Shown: positions 52,162-62,171, counted from the first letter of the stretch. The stretch is 64,000 nt of DNA from Micropterix aruncella (GCA_944548615.1 OX155955.1:4546517-4610516), one strand, 5' to 3'. A program made the numbers and translations. Notes: generated from the letters alone by a model not told the origin.

Positions 52162-53193
52162 GCATACAGGTGCAAGGAATTCGGCCAGCCAATACTAATT
52201 TGACAGCTGTCGTCCGACGCACGGATTGGCTGACGCACGCAGACAATGTTGCCTAGTTATGAAAAATCCCACGTTTTGGGAAACTTGTAAAATGAGACGT
52301 GCAAAAATTGTACAATGGATAAATAAATGGTAGGTCGATATTCGGTAACGAATGAAACGGCAAGGAAGGGCAAATAAATTGAGCAACGATTCAATGATCC
52401 CTGATGTAACAGACACTAGTTCCCACAGGCAAGATGGCGATGAACGCAGCTGAACGCAGACCATTTCCAACCATTGTTTGTATACGGAATGAAATGTAGC
52501 AGGTGTAGGTAATGGTTTCTCAAGCGCAGGCGCAGACAGCGATTCCGTTGCCAAAGCGCGTGCTAATGCAATATTAACCGGTCAGGCTGGTTACTATTCA
52601 AATACCTTATTAGTAGAATTCTTAAACTGTTTGTTTCTACTGTTTTCGACGTACGAAAATCTCTTATAACCCTACTATGACGTGTTTCATATGTATGTAT
52701 GCGTCACCGTCAAGCCGGGTCTCCTGCTCGTGTTTTTTCGAAACTATACCTAGACAAAAAACATTACATAAATACAATTGTTTTCGTACACAAGCTATCT
52801 CCTACGTATAGAAATGTTTCATGTTTAAACAAACATTTTGTGTAGATATCAAAATGAGTTTCGACGAGGAAGACGGCCTTTTAGTTTTAGCAATATAGAC
52901 GTAATATCGGGGAGAAGAAACGACTCGAATCCATTGTCGATTTCTTATCACAAAGTTATCACAAGACAATATAACCTAAAAAACCGTGTTGACTGACCAT
53001 TCTGCGCATGCGCGCAGGGGCTGAAAATGAAACAAAACCTTCCCCTCCACCCGCACGGGGAATATTTTCCAAGTGGCACGGGAAATAAAAACATTATGTT
53101 TGCATACACAAATGTGTATGGCCACGCCCATTCGTTTCGATGTTTTTGTGTATTGTTTCGAAAAAACAAGGCTTAAGAAGACGGGATTTGGAC
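52162..53193. other. unassigned DNA with a SINE scrap
   Basis: The 119-codon minus-strand ORF (52195-52554) has no recognised domain. At 52645-52705 CGTACGAAAATCTCTTATAA and TATGACGTGTTTCATATGTA match the SINE body of 2311-2600 in reverse orientation. ORFs at 52948-53324 are unassigned. Confidence 0.4.
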
Positions 53194-53985
53194 TGCCGGA
53201 CACTGTGGGAGCTAATGGGCCCTTGCTGAGTTGGCCACGAAGACCCATTCTGTTCAGGGTTGGTCACACTCACGGGTCAACACCCATCCGGCGGCCTCCA
53301 CGCATGAAGTGCGAGCCCGGGTAGGACTCTGGCCGTAGGGCTAGTTTCTCCTAGGAATCAACCTTCTGGCGCTCCTGGACTGTCTGCGCACCGTACGGCG
53401 TAAGCCAATCGACTGTGCACTCTGACTAACAGTTGGAGGAGTCTGGAAGCAGTACTGATTCCTATAGAGCGGGGGTGGTTGCGGACCTTACGGCGACTGC
53501 TCTTGAAACGACCATCGGCTACCCGATCCTGGGTGAACAGCCGGGCAGAAGATGCCGCGGTCAGCGATAGATTCGGTATACACCGTTTCACCGCTTCGTA
53601 AGGGAGAGGACCGCGCAAGCGACCTCGAACTTGTAACCAATCGAGAGACCGGAGTAATCTGGTCGCAATTGGAAGCAAGGGTGTGAGTGTAAGCCCGCTG
53701 GGTAACACTCCTGGCTATCTCGCGGCCGCGGCGTTGGCCTCTTGCGGGCATGTGGCGGAGCTTGGCGGTGGATTGTTTTGTCCAAGACTTCTGCGTTCAC
53801 TTCAGGGAGAGAGAACGACTAATCGTTAAAACTTCCTGAGGTGACGGGTTAGCCCGTTGTAGTTGACAACTCTATATATGCGGGACACTGTATAAATCCC
53901 GAAAGAACGATTATATATCGTTATACCAGCCTTGGCTGACGGGTTCGCCCGTTGTAGTCGACACCGCCCAACTGCGGGACACTGT
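53194..53985 (+). mobile_element. GC-rich retroelement, full copy plus second 3' fragment at one target
   Basis: The target sequence TGCSGGACACTGT occurs three times, at 53194-53206, 53879-53891 and 53973-53985. Between the first two is a full-length copy of 672 bp starting GGGAGCTAATGGGCCCTTGC. Between the last two is an 81-bp 3' piece (ATAAATCCCGAAAGAACG to CACCGCCCAAC). The copies differ in their 3' module: GACGGGTTAGCCCGTTGTAG versus GACGGGTTCGCCCGTTGTAG. Minus-strand ORFs of 70-116 codons over it have no known domain. Confidence 0.85.
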
Positions 53986-54953
53986 CATTCTTGTATCTCG
54001 TTTGGTGTATGTAGTGGTTAATCAATACCATAAGTTTCTCTCTCTAGTTTGATTTGTGGTATTAGTTTATCAGTTTGTCAGTTTATTATTAAGATTTCGA
54101 TTTTTACTTATTAACTCGATGATGATTGTAATAATGTTTTTAGTATTTTAAAACCTTTTTGTATATTCATATATTTTATTTTATAGTTTGACTATTGATG
54201 ATACTTTTACTACTATATTTAGTATTGATAATTTTATTTTTAATTTTGACTAATTTTTAATATGTTTACTAACGCTTTTTAAGACAATGTTGAAAATAAA
54301 ATCAAGATATTTATTAAATTGAGATACTATTGACCAACTAAACTAATTATTTAATTGAAATTCCATATCAAATCTATTTTTCTTAATGATATTTCATGAT
54401 TTTTTAAATACTTATTAGTTTGTGCCTAACATTATTTCTTTTCTTTTCCCCTTGAATCTTAACTTTTCCCCCATTTTTTCCCTATAACGAAACTTGTGCG
54501 CAAGTAAAATAATTTTCTGGTACGTCTGCCCTAGTAGAGGCCTATTCCTAGTTAGGCGACGTTAACGTAGTGATCAAAATGCTGCAGTATGCGTTCTTTT
54601 TTGCTACTGTTTAATACGCGATTTTTTTGTATAACAAAGAATTTTCTAGTACTAGACATTTATATAGTTATTGTTGTTGTTGTTTTTAGCCAGTTCAGCC
54701 TTCCGGTCTCTTTTATATTTCAGATGCTAGCTGAATTACATTACCAGCTCTAATTATATTACAAAATTAAATAGTCCATAGGACAGCTGTCGTTGCTTCT
54801 AAATAAGCGTATAATTTACATAAACATCTCTTTCCTAGGCTATGTACATCGATCAATATATATGTAGGTGTCATCCAAGCTAGTGTAGGCAAGTCAATCG
54901 CCGCATATTCAGATGGTAACGACTGGTGACTGGATCGATGATGCAATTAAACT
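53986..54953. other. AT-rich DNA, nothing recognised
   Basis: Short ORFs only, no repeat matched. Confidence 0.4.
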
Positions 54954-55700
54954 TGTCCCTAATTGTTGGCGGTGAACGGTTTCGTGCAGCTTGGGCCACA
55001 AGATCCATTTTGTTCTCGGATCGGATCAACTCACGATTCAGCTCCTATTTAGAAGCCTCCTCGAGTATAAGGCTACCCCGGGTAAGACTCCTGTGTCTCA
55101 GGCCTCAACGCTGGTGCACCGGTTTCTCCCGGCGGGATTGCATCCCGGCGCCACTAGACGGTTTGTGCACCGGTCGGCGAAGCCAATCGGTTGTGCATTC
55201 TGAGTAATTGCTGAAGGCGTCTGGACACTATGGAAATATACTGTTTCCTAAGCAGCGGGAATGTTGACCTGTTGTCATGCCACTCTTGAAATGTCCTTGG
55301 GCTACTCGATCCCTTGTGGCACTACGTGCAAAAAACGCCCAGGTCAGCGATAAATTTTAACTGAATTAGCGCTGTAATACAACAGGTAGAGGTTGCGTAA
55401 GCGACTTCGGACCCGTAACCAGTCGGAAGGACGAAGGTATCCTGAAGGTTAATTCCAGATGGAGATATCCTGCCAAAACTGGTAGTTGGGCTGCCAGCTG
55501 CCAGCTGGGAACCTTTCCCGGTGCCTCGCCTTAAGGCGTCGGTCTCTAACGGGTTGCTGTTGAACTATACAGTAGATTGTCTTGTCCCCAAGTCTTCTAA
55601 GCTTATCCCACGGCTGCAAGAACGATCTATTACGTTATACCAGCCTGGGGTAACGGGTTCGCCCGTTGTAGTTGACACCGCCCTACTGTCCCTAATTGTT
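54954..55700 (+). mobile_element. GC-rich retroelement, full copy with perfect 14-bp target duplication
   Basis: TGTCCCTAATTGTT at 54954-54967 and 55687-55700 flanks a 719-bp element. It is colinear with the 53-kb copy from its first bases (GGCGGTGAACGG aligned with GGGAGCTAATGG) to the 3' end GACACCGCCCTAC. Shared landmarks: GAAGCCAATCGGTTGTGCAT, CTCTTGAAATG, GGTCAGCGATA, CGTTATACCAGCC and GGGTTCGCCCGTTGTAG. More diverged than the 53- and 57-kb pair, yet the duplication is perfect. Confidence 0.9.
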
Positions 55701-56103
55701 AGTCATTCTTAAATATATGTACATATTAAAAGCAGAAGCTTATGTTTTAACTTCTCCACCCCTGTAATGGTTCAGGTTGACATGATTTATAGCCTGGCGA
55801 GTGAACCTTCATTTTGACGAGAATCTGATGCAATATTTGTGCTGATGCAGTTGATGAAGTAAAACGATTTTAACCGATAAATAAAAGCACGTCGTAGGGC
55901 TCTTGCAGATGTCCTGGGTTTCGTTAATTATGTACGGTTTTCACTTTTACTCCTATATTCTGAGAAACTTCTACAACTTTTGGATAAATCAAACTTTTGG
56001 GAGGCATATGCGGCTGGGCCGCTGAATTTCAAGGTGGAAAAGTGCTCACCTGTGCTAAAGATTAATATAAATTACGCCCATCCTGTGGGCACGCCATGAA
56101 TTG
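55701..56103. other. no recognised feature
   Basis: Sequence between the retroelement and a short repeat; no frame or repeat found. Confidence 0.4.
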
Positions 56104-56292
56104 ATCCGTTACACAGAAAAATATACCGATGTAACACATGGAAATACGCATGTTTCAACGAGGATTACGTATATAACTCGGTTTGTGGTCAACACGTCTG
56201 AATTAATATGACGCATTACGGTGTTGGCGTAACGGTAGTTACCATGTCGTAATGTTAAAACATAACATTATTTCATTACGTCGTATTAAGAT
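56104..56292. repeat. short repeat, copy 1
   Basis: CAGAAAAATATACCGATGTA, GGAAATACGCATGTTTCAAC, GGATTACGTATATAACTCGG, GGTGTTGGCGTAAC and ATTACGTCG are in the same order as 60496-60670. The right part forms a loose inverted repeat around TAAAACATAACATTA. Probably a MITE. Confidence 0.65.
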
Positions 56293-56386
56293 TTTAATAA
56301 ATTGTCATATAGTATCATAATATAAGTTTTGGATAGCATCATAACTTGCTTTTCTTAACTAATTGTTGTTTTCCCTGTTTTTTCAG

Positions 56387-56471
56387 ATCGAGGATGATTA
56401 TCAGGCGGTCGGCGGCCGCCCTGGTCGCCTTCGTGATATTAGGAACTAATCTTAGCTTAACAAATTCAGAG
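56387..56471 (+). CDS. signal-peptide exon of a secreted or membrane protein
   Basis: A pyrimidine-rich acceptor (TGTTTTTTCAG, ending 56386) precedes 85 bp ending at a consensus donor (GAG|GTAAGT, 56472). The ATG at 56394 opens 26 codons in phase 0: a start with two arginines (MIIRR), a hydrophobic core AAALVAFVILG, and a polar region TNLSLTNSE. This is a textbook signal peptide, so the product enters the secretory pathway. GC-rich codons (GCGGCCGCCCTGGTCGCC) stand out from the AT-rich surroundings. The next exon in frame is at 61849; intron 2 is 5.4 kb and full of repeats. The 5' UTR part is only 7 nt here, so an upstream noncoding exon must exist; 39799-40067 is a candidate. The protein family is not recognised. 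Confidence 0.75.
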
Positions 56472-56629
56472 GTAAGTTCTCGCCTGTTTTTTTAATGGCA
56501 TATTTTTAAGGCCCACATTTAAGTATTGAAATAACTAGTCGAGAGTAAGAAAGCTTTTTTGAAGCATTATATTTCGCTTTTTCTTACCGAAAAACTAATC
56601 GACCTAATTTTTTTTGCGAGATTAGGGAC

Positions 56630-57160
56630 GAAAAACTAATTTTTTTTGCGAGATTAGGGACGGACATATACATTGACGCCCGCCGAGACGATTGAGACTA
56701 TATCCAGACTGAGGTCTGTCTCTATGTGTGTACTCTATGTGTGTGTTTGTGTGTGTTTTTGTTTGTGTGTGTGTGTATGTGTGTATGTGTGGGTGTGTAT
56801 TTGTGTGTGTATTCCTCTACGATAGTGCCCAAACACTTCATCCGATTGAGCTGAAATTTGGCACGCAGGCATTGTTTGGTCAAGGTAAGAATTGAAATTT
56901 GGCACGCAGGCAAGTTAAAATGCGTTCACAGAGGGCGTGCTAGTCATACTTCAATCTCGAAAAATTGGACTTAGACACTTGAAATTCGGTACACTAATTC
57001 CTTGTTGGACCGAAATCACATTCATCATCGACATACTTTAATCTGCAAATGTTTTTAATCGTCTCAGGGGGCTCAAAATGAACCTTTTTGTCTTCATCTC
57101 AAAAAGCAGTTTTAGCGCGTTCTCAATACGTTCCCTTCTGGTCGGTTGTCGGTTGGCGGT
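56630..57160. mobile_element. two MINE-like repeats in opposite orientation, with (TG)n
   Basis: 56630-56950 is a reverse copy: CGAGACGATTGAGACTATAT, a TG-rich microsatellite at about 56725-56815, then CATCCGATTGAGCTGAAATT. 56945-57160 is a forward piece: TAATCGTCTCAGGGGGCTCA, TTGTCTTCATCTCA, TTTTAGCGCGTTC. ATTTGGCACGCAGGCA is duplicated at 56865 and 56897. Together they form an inverted pair inside intron 2 of the signal-peptide gene. Confidence 0.65.
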
Positions 57161-57163
57161 TCT

Positions 57164-57836
57164 GGGAGTTAATGGGCCCTTGCTGAGTTGGCCACGAAGA
57201 CCCATTCTGTTCAGGGTTGGTCACACTCACGGGTCAACACCTATCCGACGGCCTCCAGGCATGAAGTGCGAGCCTGGGTAGGACTCTGGCCTTATGCTTA
57301 GTTTCCCCTGGGAATCAACCTTCTGGAGCTCATTGACGGTCTGCGCACCGTGCGGCGTAAGCCAATCGACTGTGCACTCTGACTAACAACTTGCGGTGTC
57401 AACTACAACGGGCGAGCCCGTCACCACAGGACGTTTTAACGATTTTTCGTTCTGTCGCCCTGCAGTGAACGTAGAAGACTTGGACAGAACAATCCAACGT
57501 CCAGCTACGTCACAACCCGCAAGAAGCCAACGCCTTTACCGCGAGATAGCCAGTATGTTACCTGGCGGGCCGACCCTCGCGCCCTTGCTTCCAATTGTGA
57601 CCAGATTTCTCCGGTCTCTCGATTGGTTCCGAGTTCGAGGTCGCTTGCGCGGTCCTCTCCCTTACGAAGCGGTGAAACGGTGTGCACCGAATCTATCGCG
57701 GACCAAGGCGTCCTTTGCCCGACTCTGAACCGGGATCGGATGGCCAATGGTCATTTCAAGAGCAGTCGCCGTAAGGTAGGCAACCACCCCCGCTCTATAA
57801 GAAACAATACAGTTCCCAGACTCCCCCGACGATAAC
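57164..57836. mobile_element. GC-rich retroelement with internal inversion
   Basis: 57164-57385 matches the first third of the 53-kb copy in the same orientation (from GGGAGTTAATGGGCCCTTGC to GTGCACTCTGACTAAC). 57393-57836 matches the remaining two thirds inverted (from GCGGTGTCAACTACAACGGG back to GGGGGAGTCTGG). The two parts abut almost exactly at the same element position, so an in-place inversion of the 3' two thirds is the simplest reading. Plus-strand ORF 57396-57728 runs through the inverted part and is unassigned. Confidence 0.85.
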
Positions 57837-58262
57837 ATCGATTCCATACACATCTACCGATCGTTACACTTCCTTCCTAATGTTATAATAGCCGGTGTAC
57901 CAGCGTAAAATCTTATGAATAAGCAACAGAAAAATTGGCGAACCCAACTGTTTTGTCTCACTTTCCATCCGGCAACGGATAGTGTTACGTAAAACGCATA
58001 AAACCGCAGTCCAACGTTATTGTTTCACACCCGATTAGATAACGGTTGCGTACCCTACTGCGTATTTTCGATTGCTCAACTTTGACTCGAATTCCTGAGA
58101 GTACGCTTTGATTTTAAATATCACACGGTGATTGCGATTAGGCGAAAATTTAGGTTAGATTTAATTGGTCAGATAGGTGCATTCTTCGCTCATGAGAATT
58201 TTTTTTTTGATAATATAGATACAAACAAGCAAATATATTAAAAAGAACAAGACAATATATTA
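57837..58262. other. no recognised feature
   Basis: AT-rich to mixed intronic DNA by the gene model. Confidence 0.4.
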
Positions 58263-58617
58263 AAAGGAATAAGAAACATTACTGCTGTTACAAAAAGTGA
58301 ACTAGTACATTTATAATATAGTTTTTTACTATTTTTTTATGAAATATTTCTGGTTTATGTGTATATTCATATAGATAAGCACATAAACCACTAAATTTGT
58401 GTCAAATTATTGACATTTAGACATTTAGACTACTACTAAATTGATATTGGGACAGTTAAGGTACCCCATAACACTCGTCATAACGATTCTAACAATACCA
58501 CTTACTTCCAAATCGGTTGAAGCGTTTTGAAGTTATGGTGGAAAAAAGAAACGGAAAACATACACAGCTAAACCCTGAACACATTACAATCCTTTTTTTG
58601 TTTGGCAGTCGTGTTAA
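58263..58617 (+). mobile_element. MITE family A, copy 1 of a head-to-tail pair
   Basis: From CATTACTGCTGTTACAAAAA through GAAGTTATGGTGG and AAGAAACGGAAAACATACAC to GGCAGTCGTGTTAAAG. Confidence 0.8.
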
Positions 58618-58621
58618 AGAA

Positions 58622-58997
58622 TAAAAAACACGACTGCCGTTACAGAAAGTCAACTATTGTTTTTTTTTATTTTAGGGATTTTTATAAAATTTTGTGGTTT
58701 AAGTATATATTCATATTGATATATATTTCCGGAATGTACTTAAGCAGACCTTTAATTTGACACTAAACACGATATATTTATGTTAATTTATTTACATTTG
58801 GACATTTTGACATTTATACAACTATGTACTTAATATTTGGACAGGAAATGTACCCTATGATACTCAGGATGACATAAATATTCTAACAATACCACACAAT
58901 TATAAATCGGTACAAGCGTTTAGAAGTTATGGTGGAATAGGAAACATATACGAACCTTGAACACATGACACTCCTGTTTTGTTGGGCAGTCGCGCAA
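58622..58997 (+). mobile_element. MITE family A, copy 2 of the pair
   Basis: From AAAACACGACTGCCGTTACA to GGGCAGTCGCGCAAAAAG. Separated from copy 1 by only a few bases, same orientation. Confidence 0.85.
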
Positions 58998-59544
58998 AAA
59001 GAAGAAGAGAGGATCTGGCCGACCGGGAAGTCCAGAAGTTGAAAGAGTTCTAATCACCAATTCACTTTAGTGACATCTTTTTAACAAAACGCAGGAAGTG
59101 ATAATGATCCTGTAAGTCCCTGGCTATAATCACCTGGTGAGTGATAATCACCTGGCTATTTTGTAATTAACATAAAGCAATACACAAATAATATTGAAAT
59201 GTGCATAAAATATAAATTAAATTTTATACAGCTAAATTACTTGATCCAAGGCAAGAAATTAAACTCAATTACTAAATTGTGCTTACTGTCCGATGTCACC
59301 CGCCTAAGAAAAGCTTGTGCATGGTCTGACATTCTTTAAAAATAAAGTTGCATTAAATTAATGTTTGGACAGGTTTCAAAAATCTAAATCATGGGGAAAA
59401 GAGCGAATTAGGTTAATTTATTAATTCAGGAAAAAATTACAACATAAATTCAAGTCCAAAGAAAATATTAAAAAATTTGCCAAGAATAATAAAAAAATGT
59501 CTGCGCTCTGAAGCATTTAAAACTGAAGAAAAAATATGTGTATC
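58998..59544. other. no recognised feature
   Basis: AT-rich. A 10-bp motif around AATCACCTGG is repeated at about 59128 and 59146. Confidence 0.4.
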
Positions 59545-59689
59545 CCAAGGTGTTTAGGTCGCCTGATCGCCATTGTAAGGTTCCGGGTTTGATTCCTGGC
59601 TGGGCCACTATTTTTCGTTGGAATTGCATTTTTCTGTCGAATTCTGTCGATCGAGTGCGATAACAAGACACATACTTTCACACATCTTA

Positions 59690-59780
59690 CACGCACGCAT
59701 ATGACATATATCTTACACGCACGCATATACATATATCTTACACGCACGCATATACATATATCTTACACGCACGCATATAC
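59690..59780. repeat. 25-bp tandem array inside the SINE
   Basis: TCTTACACGCACGCATATAC occurs four times with spacers of ATATA type (starting about 59686, 59712, 59737 and 59760). The SINE's own body has a related single segment, so the array grew within it. Confidence 0.85.
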
Positions 59781-60070
59781 AGGCTGAAGTGGGTGAAACA
59801 AAACGAGCAAATTTTTTTTTATTTGAAAAATTTTATGTTTTGAAAAATAGTATAAAAAGAGTTGAGCGCGTTGCACCATCGAGCGGTAAGTAAAATATAG
59901 CGTATAAAGTTTATTTGTGATATTTTTCCTATTGACAAACTTTTATTTATCAGTCGACTTTTTTTAAATTTACCGTAAAAAAAAATGTTTAAAACCAAAT
60001 TTTGACTTAAAAGTTGCTTACCTAATCGTACTGATTTACCCACTTCAAGGATGTTGTATAATTAAAAACT
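59781..60070 (-). mobile_element. MITE family D
   Basis: TGAAGTGGGTGAAACAAAAC at the left, and TTACCCACTTCAAGGATGTT followed by TTAAAAACTCG at the right form terminal inverted repeats. Interior: CATCGAGCGGTAAGTAAAAT and TTTATCAGTCGAC. Related to 60809-61095 in opposite orientation. Confidence 0.7.
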
Positions 60071-60115
60071 CGAGATTTAACCCGCCTATTGTGAAATTTC
60101 ACAATAAAGAGTAGA

Positions 60116-60495
60116 AACCAACATTTTGTAAAGCGGGATCGCTACACAACCCGTCGACTCCCATCTTTATCATAATGTACGACGAAAGTGAGATCAACGC
60201 ACGATCACTCGCCAAGTATGTACCTACATAGATAATATCACTGCGCCAGCGGATCGAAATGGCATATAGATCTTTATCGAAGGCCGACCGAGGGTTTTAT
60301 TCGAGGCACGCGCTGATGTCTGTCATACTGCCATGCCGCTGTGTCCCAATAGATCTCGTTTGTCATTGCTCAAGCGCAGCAGCCGCGCGTAAATCCAAGA
60401 ATCGTGATCGACGCGCGCGGTCGATGCGGTGGCACAAGAAAAATGAAAGTTACTCGGCTGGGGTCTTCCAGAAAAAACCCTGTGGGCTCCTCTCT
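60116..60495. other. unassigned GC-richer DNA
   Basis: An 84-codon plus-strand ORF (60259-60513) is arginine- and serine-rich without a recognised domain or splice border. Confidence 0.35.
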
Positions 60496-60670
60496 ACACT
60501 GAGAAAAATATAACATTGTAACACACGGAAATACGCATGTTTCATCAAGGATTACGTATATAACTCGGACGATGGTCCATACGTATAAATTAACATGTGG
60601 CGTAACAGTGTTGGCGTGATGGCAGTTACCGGGCCGTAATGTTAAAATATTTTGTTATATCATTACGTCG
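60496..60670. repeat. short repeat, copy 2
   Basis: CTGAGAAAAATATAACATTG, GGAAATACGCATGTTTCATC, GGATTACGTATATAACTCGG and the ATTACGTCG end match 56104-56292. Confidence 0.65.
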
Positions 60671-60808
60671 CGACCTTGGTATCTCGCTTCTAATATCACA
60701 GCACGTAGTAGTATACGTACGATTATAGCCAGACACATGAACCACGTTGAAACTACAGTATACTGCTATTTCCCTATTAACCGTAAGGAAAATATTGATA
60801 CGTACAGG

Positions 60809-61095
60809 GTGAGTTTTTAATTAGTAACACCATTGAAGTGGGTGACTAAGTACGAGCAAATAAGCAACGTTTAATATAGATTTATGAGAAAAACCCAAAA
60901 AAAAACGCGCGCCATCTAGCGGTAGGTAAAATATCGGTAATATTGTTTAATCCCGATATTTTACCTATTGCTAGATGACGCAGCGCGCTTAACGTTTGCC
61001 GAACTTTCATTTATCAGTCAAGTTTTTAAAATTAATCAAAATATTAATATGCTTTAAAAACTGACTGACATTTGAAATCCTGTACATAAATTTTA
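60809..61095 (+). mobile_element. MITE family D with an internal 33-bp hairpin
   Basis: GTGAGTTTTTAATTAGTAAC and CATTGAAGTGGGTGACTAAG match the complement of the right end of the 59.8-kb copy. The centre (about 60906-60990) is a palindrome: GCGCGCCATCTAGCGGTAGG and TAAAATATCGG on the left, CCGATATTTTACCTATTGCT and AGATGACGCAGCGCGC on the right. Confidence 0.7.
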
Positions 61096-61289
61096 CTTCG
61101 CAATATTAAATATAGTTTTTATTTATTTTTTATTTTATTTTTACAGTTGTCAATCTCATTAAATAATTAAATTAATATCTATTCGCAAGCAATGTTCACA
61201 TTAATCTAACGGTTGGCTGTATCAAATCGTGATGCGATAAGTCCGCCGTTTGTGCTAATTTAGAAAAAACTTTTCTTTATCATTGGTAG

Positions 61290-61420
61290 TGTTTTGGTAC
61301 TTCTTCTTCTTCTTCTTCTACATTATAGGTAATTCTACATTATAGGTTAGCTATGCAAAATTGCCTACATGGCAATAAACTCTCATTTTCGAATGAATAA
61401 AGATCTTTGATATTTATTAC
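61290..61420 (+). mobile_element. LINE 3'-end fragment
   Basis: TTGCCTACATGGCAATAAAC (about 61367-61386) is a small hairpin followed by an AATAAA signal, then a TATTACTATTACTAT tail near 61417. It resembles the 3' ends at 33868 and 62328. A TTCTTCTTCTTCTTCTTC tract lies just upstream, and ATTCTACATTATAGGT is duplicated. Confidence 0.55.
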
Positions 61421-61848
61421 TATTACTATAACGGTGTATGTGTACCACAACTACGAGTGAATGTCGATGAATAAGTGGGCGAAAATAACACTTCTCGTTT
61501 CTACAGCCGAACCAATCTCTAAGTGATCGAAATAACATAATCACCTTGTTCTCTCTAAAACACCTAATACGCCCACTCTCAGACAGAAAAGTAAGCTAAC
61601 GACCAATACAAAAGTTTTACTGTCATCAAATCGTCAGGGGCCAACCTAAAAATATCTAAAATTAAGGTTTAACAGACCGTATTGCCACAAACGAATACCT
61701 TCCACGATCATATACAATAACGAATAATCAGAGCTTATCGCGTGACTTCTATTCTAATCACATTCGGATCTCACAAGTCTATAATAATGCAATTAAAGAA
61801 AAACATTTAATCATTATTAATTGTATATATGTTTCTTTTTTGTTTCAG
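61421..61848. other. end of intron 2 by the gene model
   Basis: No repeat recognised. Ends in a strong pyrimidine tract and acceptor (TTTCTTTTTTGTTTCAG). Confidence 0.45.
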
Positions 61849-61873
61849 GGCAACCTCTTCACATGTCCGAACG
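61849..61873 (+). CDS. 25-nt microexon of the signal-peptide gene
   Basis: The acceptor TTTTTTGTTTCAG ends at 61848 and a consensus donor G|GTGAGT starts at 61874. Between them GGC AAC CTC TTC ACA TGT CCG AAC G reads GNLFTCPN in phase 0 directly after the GAG of the 56471 exon, and leaves phase 1 for the next exon. Codons are GC-rich against AT-rich flanks, as in the first coding exon. A cysteine followed by proline so soon after the signal peptide could start a cysteine-rich extracellular module (chitin-binding, LDL-receptor or clip type), but eight residues cannot decide. The next exon is not visible before the window ends. Confidence 0.65.
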
Positions 61874-62171
61874 GTGAGTCAATGTTTTAAATTAAATATG
61901 AATGCAAAGGTCATGAATGATTACGTAACGTTTTTTTCTAACAATTCGTTCATCGGCCTTTGTGTTATTTTTAAAGGTGACGACGGAGGTGTATTTGCCT
62001 TCGTGTTATTCGCAAGGATTTTCTAGGATTTGAATACTTTTATTTCTTTTTCTAGGATTTTAAGACTGTTTGTTTATTTATTTTATTTTTCTTCTAACTA
62101 CGAAAAGAATCTCACAGCTTCAGTCAATCTGTAAAGGGTTTTTGAAACAGTCGCTCTAGACTCCTCGATGC

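Larger units (their letters stand above)
59545..60115 (+). mobile_element. tRNA-derived SINE interrupted by a MITE
   Basis: tRNA-like head with B box GGGTTTGATTCCTGGCTGGG (about 59583), then TCTGTCGATCGAGTGCGATA and ACAAGACACATACTTTCACA. The tail part ACCCGCCTATTGTGAAATTT resumes at 60079 after the MITE at 59781-60070. Same family as 2311-2600. Confidence 0.75.

Noticed and set aside
52195..52554. 119-codon minus-strand ORF
   Set aside because: No recognisable domain, weak composition, starts near a mobile-element edge. Not enough to call a gene.
53358..53800. Arginine-rich ORFs of 70-116 codons on the minus strand, with a similar ORF at 57396-57728
   Set aside because: They follow the GC-rich retroelement and lie antisense to its retrotransposition direction. 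Different copies favour different frames and changes are not concentrated at third positions, so no coding constraint is seen.
59571..59612. tRNA-like sequence with a good B box
   Set aside because: Continues into the SINE body and lacks a foldable anticodon arm; not a functional tRNA gene. The same applies to 2520-2600 and 20500-20600.
59690..59780. CRISPR-like regular array
   Set aside because: The 25-bp units are adjacent with only about 5 bp of conserved spacing and no unique spacers, in a eukaryotic SINE.
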